NCBI GenBank assembly: GCA_028554795.2
Contig: CM068824.1
Location: forward strand, 159,042,289 to 159,106,288
Source: Sinohyriopsis cumingii
Taxonomy: Eukaryota; Mollusca; Bivalvia; Unionida; Unionidae
DNA: 64,000 bases
Direction of reading: 5' to 3'
Part shown: in pieces, positions 54,871 through 62,629 of the stretch
How positions within the stretch are numbered: the stretch's first letter is position 1
How the letters are laid out: each line of letters begins with the position of its first letter
The notes under the pieces: model-generated
Seen by the model: only the letters and a program-made list of their open reading frames with translations
Databases searched by the model: none
What the model was told of the DNA's origin: nothing
Made by a program: the position numbers and the translations under genes

Positions 54871-55245
54871 TTAGGAATCGGAAGATTCCCTAATTTTGTT
54901 TTCATCGACAAGTTTTTTCAACTGTCTGACACGCGAACTTGTAATTTTTCGTGATTCATATGCGTCAGATAAAATCAATCTAGCATTCTCCACCAACATC
55001 GATAATTTAACGAAATCCTCAATGCGATCATCGTTGACTGTAGCTAGTGATTGATACATCGCAATTTGGATTTTCTTTATTAATTTGTATTCGGACGGTA
55101 GTGTGTATTTGTATTCGAGTTTTCCTAGAATGATTGTTTCGAATTCAGACCGGATTTTATTTGTATCTAGATCCGATGAAAGATTTATCTTTTTCTTCAG
55201 ATCATCAATCGCTACAATGATATTGCTTATGATTTGTTCGTTCAT
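54871..55245 (-). CDS. Small helical protein, unknown function
   Basis: 124 residues, ATG at 55,245. Mostly helical, charged, no Cys cluster, no membrane segment. No family recognised. First of three short minus-strand genes transcribed away from the replication gene. Confidence 0.6.
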   Translation of the reverse strand: MNEQIISNIIVAIDDLKKKINLSSDLDTNKIRSEFETIILGKLEYKYTLPSEYKLIKKIQIAMYQSLATVNDDRIEDFVKLSMLVENARLILSDAYESRKITSSRVRQLKKLVDENKIRESSDS

Positions 55246-55268
55246 TATATTAATTTTGTAATATTCAA

Positions 55269-55835
55269 TTATTCTTCAAAATCTTCGTTATCCGAGTCTG
55301 GTATTATTTGGATGTAGGTGAATCTGATCCATGCGTCGGAATTATATGAAAATGTAGCGTGAATTTTTCCTTCTGCTACTCGCCACACTGTGGCGGAATT
55401 AATTTCATAATGTTTTGCAGCAGCATTCATTGTTTCGAATGCAAGTTCTTCACCTGTTTCTTGATTTATCGATTTGACAGATTTAGCGAATCGCGAACCA
55501 CCTGTATTACCAAAGGCGCAATTTTGACTCTGAGTTATCGCTCGAAGGTTATTTAGTTTGTTATTGAGTTTATTTCCATCGATATGATCAATAACAAGTC
55601 CAATTTCTATTGGTCCTCGAAAACACTCGTAAATGAACCTGTGATTGTAATAACCCGTCTCTCCTCCTTTTTTGTTTTTGCGGATGGAGAACAATAAATA
55701 ACCGGAATTATTAACCCTACCGACATTTTTCTTCGTTCTGTCATTTCTGACAATACCATCTTCAGATGCCTCATATCCACCGATTGTTGGATGTGATCTA
55801 TACTCGTATGTAGGAATCGTTGATTTTGAATCCAT
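55269..55835 (-). CDS. HNH endonuclease with NUMOD-type DNA-binding parts
   Basis: 188 residues, ATG at 55,835. The N-terminal region (YEYRSHPTIGGYEASEDG) resembles NUMOD4. An HNH domain at about 60-105 includes NHRFIYECF and VIDHIDGNKLNNKLNNLR with its His and Asn residues. A NUMOD1-like region (AKHYEINSATVWRVAEGK) follows. This is the layout of homing-type endonucleases from phages and large DNA viruses. It could be a selfish passenger or cut DNA during replication or integration. Intact. Confidence 0.85.
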   Translation of the reverse strand: MDSKSTIPTYEYRSHPTIGGYEASEDGIVRNDRTKKNVGRVNNSGYLLFSIRKNKKGGETGYYNHRFIYECFRGPIEIGLVIDHIDGNKLNNKLNNLRAITQSQNCAFGNTGGSRFAKSVKSINQETGEELAFETMNAAAKHYEINSATVWRVAEGKIHATFSYNSDAWIRFTYIQIIPDSDNEDFEE

Positions 55836-55845
55836 TATATAATAT

Positions 55846-56136
55846 TTATATGTCTAAATCGAAATTTGCCTTGAATCTATTAATATAATCTTCTTCACAT
55901 TTTATCACTGACGAGGATTTTTTTTCATAATATCTCCGTAATTCACGATATTTTTTTCCTCCACAAGAGAAACATAAGCGTGTCTTTCCTCGGGTGCCAA
56001 CTTGACAAACTAAACATCGCTGTGGTCCTTTGCTGCCTCGTCGAATTGCATATATATGAGCGCCGCAATATTCACCTCTGCAGGATTTGTCGCATGATTT
56101 TGTTGATCCGACTGTTATCCATGAACATTTATTCAT
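55846..56136 (-). CDS. Cys-rich zinc-binding protein
   Basis: 96 residues from ATG 56,136; a longer frame would run into the divergent replication gene. Several Cys pairs are visible (CDKSCRGEYCGAH, CLVC, CFSCGG) followed by a basic helix YRELRRYYEKK. A nucleic-acid-binding zinc protein is likely; similar small proteins occur in other Polintons. It diverges from the replication gene with only 30 nt between the two ATGs. Confidence 0.65.
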   Translation of the reverse strand: MNKCSWITVGSTKSCDKSCRGEYCGAHIYAIRRGSKGPQRCLVCQVGTRGKTRLCFSCGGKKYRELRRYYEKKSSSVIKCEEDYINRFKANFDLDI

Positions 56137-56166
56137 TATATTTAAACATTTGTCTAAAATATAATA

Positions 56167-59154
56167 ATGGATATATTTGATCTTGATGAGGCAGAATTTA
56201 TCATTCCTGAAGTTGATCGTGCTAAGAAAGAATTTTTCGATGATGGAGCGATTCATACCTGGTCAACGTGGAAAACTAACTTCGTTAATGCTACGATGAA
56301 TCTAGAGCGAGCGAAGAAGATAATCGATCATATAAAAAACTCACATGAAGAAGAACGATTTATCTTTGGAATAAAATTTATCGCACAAATGCCTGATGAC
56401 ACTTGGATCATTCGCGATAAACGAGATCCAGTACGCGGCGGTAAGAAAAATGTTGTTCTTGATAAAAATTCGAAGCCGGGATTATTATTAGGGATTGATG
56501 GTCCTTATTATGCTAGAGCTTATCCTTCTAGTGCTGTTGTTTATGGAATTTACCGGCTGAATAATAATCCTGATGTAAAAAATCTACCTGCGATGAAGGA
56601 ATCTCCGAAAATAAATTGCGTTGCTGAGCGCGTTATCGAGCACATGAAAAACGCTCGTCGTGGATCTGGCTTGACTCAATTGAGATTGGATAAAATTAAC
56701 TCATGGGCGAAGACGGTTGTTAATGGTGCATCGATTGACGATGTTGCTGTGTTGAGCAAGAAACTTAAATTTCCTATCACGGTTAAAACACTATCGGGTG
56801 AAATATTATATTCATCACCGTATAATTCTCGAGGAACACCAATCGAAATTGTTGATCATAATTCGCACGCGTGGTCGCAGTCGGTAATGATATTCCCGAG
56901 GGATCGTTCTGTTAAATTTTATCCCACAGATAGTAAATCTGCGGACGCTGCAAAAGACAATTCCGATGCCATGTTCAGATATATCAAAATATTAGCAGCG
57001 TCTGATCCAATATCGGTTTGGTTATTTTCGAGTGAAGAAAAATATGATCAGTTTATTTTGCCGCGAGGAGATATTTACCGTGATGAAATATTACACGAAT
57101 CGATGAAAAATATCGCAGTGAAGTATTCATCAAATCCCGATCAGTTACTGACAAATTGTTTTACTATTCCATCTGTTACTGCTCACGCTGCCAGAGAGAG
57201 AAACTCGTGGAAACCTACGAGGAATGAATATCTCGCTGATATTCAACTTAGCTGTATCGAATACGGCCATGGAGGATTATGGAATACCAAATATTATTTC
57301 GAAGATATGATATCCGTTGACATGAGCGCATGCTATCCTGGAAGTTTTCTCGGATATGGCGATTGTGCTGATTATTTTGCTAAATTTGGTCATCCAACCA
57401 GCGATATGACAAGGGTATCGATTAACGGACCGTTACCCGATTTTGTCATGACAGGATTCGCTTATGTTACTTCATTCGAGTTTGCTGAAAACTTACATAA
57501 AATCTGCTATATTTGGTTTGGTCGACATTTATCTCAACGCAGATGGGTCCCTACGGTATTGTTGAGATATATGCTGGATTCGTCGATGTTAATATCGTTG
57601 ACGGTGAGCGAGGCGATTATATCGTACAGGAAACAGACCGAGGTGTGGTTGCCCACGGACTGTGAAAATGCGAAAGATATCGGAAGAAAAATAATTGGCA
57701 AATTTACTCAAGGAGGATCCGTTGATCATAAACATCGGCACGCTAGGTTGTTTATCAATGATGCCGAGATGGATTTTATTATTGCTGATACAGTATCGAG
57801 AGGGATATTCTGCAACAGAGAGAATATTATCATTGATGGAACGAAGTTGGGTACCGTGATTAGTTATCTCGATGGAGAATCAGCGCAATATACTCATTTG
57901 AGATCGTCGATGCTCGCTTATGTGAGTATAAATTTGTTATCGATGATAAATAAATTTGCTGATATCGCGGTAAGGGTTGCAACGGACTCGTTTTATATCG
58001 ATAAGAAATATCAATGCAGGTTGGAGAATTTAATCACCAATGGTTCCTGGGGAACCTGGAGAATAAAAAACGAGGATATTCTAGATTATTGCGAAGACGC
58101 TGATGTGGAAGATTGCGATAAGTTTCATAAAGATAAATGCGATGAAGTATCAACGGCCGCATCTGCATTTGATCCGATTTCACGAAGTAAATTTGTCTAC
58201 ATGAACGGTCCTGGCGGTAGCGGTAAAACAACAAGAGCGATAAATTTATTTTCAAAATCTGATATGATCGTGCTGACTCCAACTCACAGATTAGCGCGAG
58301 AAATAAGACAACGCGGCGTTGATTCTTGTACGTATCATAGTTATTTCAAGTACAGCGGTGGATTGTGGGATTCGGCTCGCATGGGAAACAAATATATCAA
58401 CAAAATCATTATATTTGATGAAATTTGCACGGTAAATTTAATCACACTAAAATCATTCCTGGGTTGGTTAGAGGAGAAAAATACCGCTGTAATAATGTGC
58501 GGAGATCATGGTCAGCCAGATCCTATTGATGGCGAATCTCCTCATGAATGGCTCAGAAAATTCGTTGACTATTATGAAGAAATTGACGCTGATTATAGAT
58601 CCGATGATATTTTACTGACCGAATTTAAGAAAATAATTCGATTACAACCTAATAAGTTTCAATGTGATGTGATGAGAAAAATAATTGACGAGACTCCGAT
58701 GAATATTTTTCTAACTTTGTGGCGTCCAGATCATCTGATTGTTGCTAGCAGAAAGATTGTTCGCGATGCTATTCAGGAAATGTTATTCAAACTTCATTGT
58801 GAGAAATTTTCAATATTGCAGGTACCGTTGTGTTACAGGCCAGCTGATACCAGGAAACAAAATATTAATGTTACTTTGCCATGCGGAGAAGAAAAAATGA
58901 TGGTTTTGAATGATATTATTTTCGTTGATATTAATCTTGTCAATGATGCGATAAACGCGGAAAAATCTCCATGGAAACTCGGATACGCAACAACGATACA
59001 CTCATCGCAGGGATTAACAGTAGATGGCCAAATTTGGATCGTCGATGATAGAATTTCTTGGTCAAATTTAGTTTATCTAGCCGTGTCTCGAGTAAGAAAA
59101 TTATCTCAGTTAGGTAGAATTAAATTTCACATTAACGACGATAGCGGTAGTTGA
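56167..59154 (+). CDS. Putative PolB-like polymerase fused to SF1 helicase
   Basis: 995 residues, ATG at 56,167, intact. C-terminal SF1 helicase: Walker A GPGGSGKT (681-688), Walker B IIIFDE (D751, E752), motif III CGDHGQPDP, motif V TTIHSSQG (942-949), motif VI AVSRVR (972-977). N-terminal to it are blocks that read as the three PolB palm motifs: DMSACYP (D385, motif A), GRKIIGKFTQGG (506-517, motif B-like) and ATDSFYI (D607, motif C). No 3'-5' exonuclease motifs are visible in residues 1-380. This would replace the canonical Polinton polymerase. The helicase is certain; the polymerase call is moderate and based on motif order. Confidence 0.75.
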   Translation: MDIFDLDEAEFIIPEVDRAKKEFFDDGAIHTWSTWKTNFVNATMNLERAKKIIDHIKNSHEEERFIFGIKFIAQMPDDTWIIRDKRDPVRGGKKNVVLDKNSKPGLLLGIDGPYYARAYPSSAVVYGIYRLNNNPDVKNLPAMKESPKINCVAERVIEHMKNARRGSGLTQLRLDKINSWAKTVVNGASIDDVAVLSKKLKFPITVKTLSGEILYSSPYNSRGTPIEIVDHNSHAWSQSVMIFPRDRSVKFYPTDSKSADAAKDNSDAMFRYIKILAASDPISVWLFSSEEKYDQFILPRGDIYRDEILHESMKNIAVKYSSNPDQLLTNCFTIPSVTAHAARERNSWKPTRNEYLADIQLSCIEYGHGGLWNTKYYFEDMISVDMSACYPGSFLGYGDCADYFAKFGHPTSDMTRVSINGPLPDFVMTGFAYVTSFEFAENLHKICYIWFGRHLSQRRWVPTVLLRYMLDSSMLISLTVSEAIISYRKQTEVWLPTDCENAKDIGRKIIGKFTQGGSVDHKHRHARLFINDAEMDFIIADTVSRGIFCNRENIIIDGTKLGTVISYLDGESAQYTHLRSSMLAYVSINLLSMINKFADIAVRVATDSFYIDKKYQCRLENLITNGSWGTWRIKNEDILDYCEDADVEDCDKFHKDKCDEVSTAASAFDPISRSKFVYMNGPGGSGKTTRAINLFSKSDMIVLTPTHRLAREIRQRGVDSCTYHSYFKYSGGLWDSARMGNKYINKIIIFDEICTVNLITLKSFLGWLEEKNTAVIMCGDHGQPDPIDGESPHEWLRKFVDYYEEIDADYRSDDILLTEFKKIIRLQPNKFQCDVMRKIIDETPMNIFLTLWRPDHLIVASRKIVRDAIQEMLFKLHCEKFSILQVPLCYRPADTRKQNINVTLPCGEEKMMVLNDIIFVDINLVNDAINAEKSPWKLGYATTIHSSQGLTVDGQIWIVDDRISWSNLVYLAVSRVRKLSQLGRIKFHINDDSGS

Positions 59155-60077
59155 GTATCTTTCGGTATTATTTGTAATTCTTCTTTGGTAAATCCTCGTT
59201 GTGGTGCTAACGAATCTAGAAAATAAATTGCTGGTCTTCCTGACGATCTTGTTACGGCTGATATTTTATGTGTTGTGACGCTCCAGTTTGGATCGGTTGC
59301 TCTTTTTCTTCCTCCTTCGGCTTCTCCTTCCTTATATAAATACCTTACAATAACGTTACCTAGCACAGATGGAATTGTTGAATCTCGCTTTAGTGGTATA
59401 TTCGATTTTGTAATTGCAATTGCGGGCTTCATTGATATTGTTCGAGTCGTCTCATTATTCAGCGCGTTAATTACCTGAGGCAATCTTGATACCCAATCGT
59501 GAGATCGATTATCTTGAATAAATTCACGCGCGTACTGGTATCCGAATAATCGTTCTGCAAGCGTTTTGTTGAATCTTTCGACGATAGCTTGATTGTGATG
59601 AACACCTACAATACCGCGACGGATTTTAACATTATTCTTTTTCATCAATGAAGTAACCGCGCCAAGAAATTCTCGACCTGGATCAACCTGAAGAAGATTT
59701 GGCCATGTCAACGGGGATCGTGAATAAATTTTCTCAAATGCCTTTGCAATTTCCGTTGCTGTTTTATTCGATAGTGGTTCTGCTTCTTTGTATCTGCTAG
59801 CAATATCAACAACCGTTAGGACATATTTGTATGTAACTCCGTCAACGGTATCGTGAGGAAGAAACATTAAATCAGCCTGATGAACTTCATTAGGTACGTT
59901 CACAGAGAAACTCGCGTACGGTATTTTTTTAGGTGGAGGAAGATACAATTGCCAGACTGCCTGTTTCGATAACCATGACGCAGCAACGGACTGTTTTACT
60001 TTTGCTGCCTTGGCAAGTTTAGCAATTGCTGATTTTCCTCGCCAGAATCCTCGCGGAGAATAATATATTTGCTCCAT
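59127..60077 (-). CDS. DDE integrase
   Basis: 316 residues, ATG at 60,077. Catalytic D69 (HQADLMF), D132 (QVDPGREF) and E167 (AIVERFN), with D-35-E spacing as in retroviral integrases. The C-terminal region (about 255-305) is SH3-like, with no chromodomain, unlike element 1. It converges on the replication gene with a 28-nt tail-to-tail overlap, and its ATG overlaps the stop of the phospholipase gene (TAATG). Confidence 0.95.
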   Translation of the reverse strand: MEQIYYSPRGFWRGKSAIAKLAKAAKVKQSVAASWLSKQAVWQLYLPPPKKIPYASFSVNVPNEVHQADLMFLPHDTVDGVTYKYVLTVVDIASRYKEAEPLSNKTATEIAKAFEKIYSRSPLTWPNLLQVDPGREFLGAVTSLMKKNNVKIRRGIVGVHHNQAIVERFNKTLAERLFGYQYAREFIQDNRSHDWVSRLPQVINALNNETTRTISMKPAIAITKSNIPLKRDSTIPSVLGNVIVRYLYKEGEAEGGRKRATDPNWSVTTHKISAVTRSSGRPAIYFLDSLAPQRGFTKEELQIIPKDTQLPLSSLM

Positions 60078-60585
60078 TATAAATTACCAGCACCGAGAAC
60101 TAATTTACCTTTCATCGCACCCTTTACCAGCCAAGTTGCCAATTTCTCTTTAAAATTTTTGTTAGGAATTGCGTCTATTGCGTGAATTAGTCTAATATCA
60201 GCGAGATGTCTTTGTTGTAAATCCCCGCTGCGATATGCAAGATCGTGGTAGTAGCATGCGTTATCAATGGCGTTTATCGGATCCTCGCCAGGATTTGGTT
60301 GATTATTATTATTGAGTCTTATATCGAGCCTCGTACCAGGTCCACAGTAATTGTATCCTGGCAGATGTTTCTCTCCGGGATATTTCGCCCAAGGAGCTCC
60401 AGGTAGATTTGTTAAGGAGGCGGCGATGTCTCCTCCGGTTCTACTTTTTTTTTTACAAATCTAAATTTGATTGTCTTGCAAACTTCACATTCACCTTTGA
60501 TTGCATTTCTGTTGTTGCGTGTAACGACTTCGATTGGATTTATCGTAGCAGTTCGAGTGCGACACTTAACACAATATAGATCCAT
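60077..60585 (-). pseudogene. Zinc ribbon plus phospholipase A2-like protein, joined across a 10-A frame change
   Basis: ATG at 60,585 starts a DUF5679-like zinc ribbon (DLYCVKC ... GECEVCKT). In frame this stops soon after, at about 60,420. Read in the -1 frame after the run of ten A (60,454-60,445), the sequence continues with KHLPGYNYCGPGTRLD (Ca-binding loop) and AIDNACYYHDLAY (the His-Asp catalytic pair), the signature of the parvovirus VP1/Polinton phospholipase A2 domain. It is open to TAA at 60,077. Zinc ribbon plus PLA2 in one protein is known in related elements. The break is either a homopolymer indel or a recoding site. PLA2 domains help particles leave endosomes. Confidence 0.8.
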
Positions 60586-60598
60586 GTATTCTAGTAAC

Positions 60599-61249
60599 AT
60601 GAATGTAATTGATTTTTCGGCCACGAAGAAACGCGAGCAAATAAAACACACCGCGGCGTTACCAAATTCGATAAGAATGATAATCATTGGACCGTCAGGA
60701 TCTGGAAAAACGCAGTTGTTGTTGAATTTGATTATGCGATGGTTGAAATAGGATAAATTGTATTTGGTTGCGCCATCTGTTGATGATCAGCGATGTTATC
60801 AAGTACTAAAAGAATTTAGCGACAATACCGATGAGGGCACAATCGAATTCATCACAGATATTAATGAAGCTCCATCAGTGGAAAATTTAGATGGCGATGT
60901 TAATAATCTTGTTGTTTTCGATGATGTGATGCTGGATAAGCAGACCAACCCAGCTAGGATATTCTCGCGTGGCCGACACAAGAACACCGATGTGATTTAC
61001 GTGACGCAGCGATATACACAAATTCCAAAGGTAATTAGGGACAATTGTAATATTTTATCAGTATTCAATGGCGTTGATACTCACACGCTGAGAAACATTC
61101 ATCAGACTTGGAGCAACGGCGATATGGATATAAATAAATTTAAAAATTTCTTCAGTCACGCTCAAGCAACACCGCACGGATTTATCACGATTAATCTTCA
61201 TGATCCGCGTAGTAGGTATCGAATCGGTCTTGATCAAATTTACTCATGA
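60599..61249 (+). pseudogene. Packaging ATPase with one in-frame TAG
   Basis: Likely start ATG 60,599 (an earlier in-frame ATG is at 60,584). Walker A GPSGSGKT (about 60,692-60,715) and Walker B NLVVFDD (about 60,905-60,925), with a YVTQRY motif downstream: an FtsK/HerA-type packaging ATPase of about 216 codons. A single TAG at 60,749-60,751 interrupts the same frame between MRWLK and DKLYLVAP, conserved sequence on both sides. Nonsense mutation or sequencing error is most likely. The 3' end lies 4 nt from the right inverted repeat. Confidence 0.88.
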
Positions 61250-61253
61250 AATT

Positions 61254-61503
61254 GCAGCTTTTTTCTTGCAAACTTCATCGACACCCGATCGTTTTCCCAC
61301 CCCCCACCCCCCTAAAAAATCGTATTTTTTCCTTGTCCAGAATGACATAATTCGCACACAAAAATTGCACTCTGTATCGAATTTACGCAAATTGTTTTTC
61401 CTGGGAAGGTTTATTTTTGAAATCTGAGGCTTCTACGGAGAAAGTTCTCGTAGGAGGATTTTTTTTGTTGGAACGGTCTGGTCTGTAGAACTTCCCTGCT
61501 GCT
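61254..61503. repeat. Polinton 2 right terminal inverted repeat
   Basis: About 250 bp inverted match to 46,964-47,210; the difference lies mainly in a C-run. It ends CCCTGCTGCT. Confidence 0.95.
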
Positions 61504-61510
61504 GTCAGTG
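61504..61510. repeat. Flanking duplication, right (GTCAGTG)
   Basis: Exact copy of 46,957-46,963. Confidence 0.88.
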
Positions 61511-61589
61511 GACATATTTGTAAGTTTTTACAAATATTTATGAATCATACGGCTGTACAAATGCCAGAGTCATGTTTGTTTCAGTCGAT

Positions 61590-61745
61590 TGCTGTTTCAA
61601 TTGAGTACAATTGGGTCATTTTGATTACATGAGATTATTAGAATCTTATTTTCATTCCATGAGGTTATTTGAATCTCACTTTCATTACATGAGATTACAG
61701 GAGATTAGATGAGTCTCACTTCCATAAGGTGAGATTATGCGAATG
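61590..61745. repeat. Short minisatellite, about 33-bp unit
   Basis: Four to five imperfect copies of CATGAGATTA...GAATCTCACTTTCATT. Confidence 0.75.
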
Positions 61746-61872
61746 TTACCGTCATACATTTGAATATATGAATCGTGTTTTGTTTTTGTATTTGTGAATG
61801 TTTGGATAAAGTAATTGAATGAGACATATGTTTAGAGCTTGAAAGAATCACTTTATTTGTAATATATATATA

Positions 61873-61914
<42 letters not shown>
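61873..61914. repeat. (ATT)n microsatellite
   Basis: Uninterrupted trinucleotide run of about 40 bp after a short TA run. Confidence 0.95.
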
Positions 61915-61915
<1 letters not shown>

Positions 61916-62354
61916 TCATATCATAAACTCCCATCTTTCATCAAATTGTGTTGTGTTGTCATTTGGTCCAAGCGTCCATTCAGGTTTATCCCGTTACACG
62001 TACGATTCTCGTTTTATTTAATATCATAGGCCTACTGATCTCTGATCTATAGCTGAGCCAATTTGCGGACGTTTAACGCATACAAGTCCGGTGTTCCACG
62101 AGGTGAAAGCGAAATTGTCAGCCAAGTATTCATGGACGATAGACAGGCGTCACGGGAATAATCGACACTAGTTCACGCAGGAACGGATTCTAGGAAAACC
62201 TAAACAATATGCAACCCTGGCAACCTTGCATCGTCGAGGCTGGAACTCAGTAACTGCCACGGATGGCATCACTTGGTAGATATGGTATCCATACCCGACT
62301 GAGTAAACCAAAAGTGTCCTTCGAATAATCGCCATGTAAAATATGTGCCACGTT
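61915..62354. other. Host DNA without recognisable genes
   Basis: No gene or repeat recognised in this stretch. Confidence 0.5.
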
Positions 62355-62367
62355 CAAGTGTGAACGC

Positions 62368-62616
62368 GGGGCCCCGAGTGGCCGAGTGGTCTAAAGCGCT
62401 CACCGTTCCGGATCACTGCCATCTCACCTCTGTCTGCGTATGTTCGAGTCCAAGGCTCGGCTAGCGTGGGTACGTGGGAAAGCCTGCCAGTAACTTATCG
62501 TGGGTCGGTGGTTCTTTCCTGGGTTTTCCAGGGTTCTTCCTCCACCAGTTATACTGGCCGCCATATATGGCCTATCTTGTGCTGAAAAATGGCGTTAAAC
62601 CCTAGAACAACAACAA
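62368..62616 (+). mobile_element. tRNA-derived SINE with 13-bp target duplication
   Basis: The head is like a Leu/Ser-type tRNA: A box TGGCCGAGTGGTCTAAAGCG (62,379-62,398) and B box GTTCGAGTCC (62,452-62,461). The body shares the CTGGGTTTTCCAGGGTTCTT and TATACTGGCC blocks with the SINE at 3.5 kb. The 3' end is GTTAAACCCTAGAACAACAA. CAAGTGTGAACGC occurs at 62,355-62,367 and 62,617-62,629, a perfect 13-bp target duplication. Confidence 0.93.
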
Positions 62617-62629
62617 CAAGTGTGAACGC

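Larger units (their letters stand above)
46964..61503. mobile_element. Polinton-like element 2 (complete, 14.5 kb)
   Basis: Ends AGCAGCAGGG...CCCTGCTGCT with nearly identical inverted repeats of about 250 bp. It has a more AT-rich, different gene set from element 1: double-jelly-roll capsid, penton, minor capsid proteins, adenain-like protease, coiled-coil fibre, membrane protein, HNH endonuclease, zinc proteins, DDE integrase, packaging ATPase, a phospholipase A2-like protein, and a PolB-like/SF1 helicase fusion. Most genes are intact; the ATPase has one TAG and the phospholipase gene a frame change. The near-identity of the ends argues for recent insertion. Confidence 0.95.
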
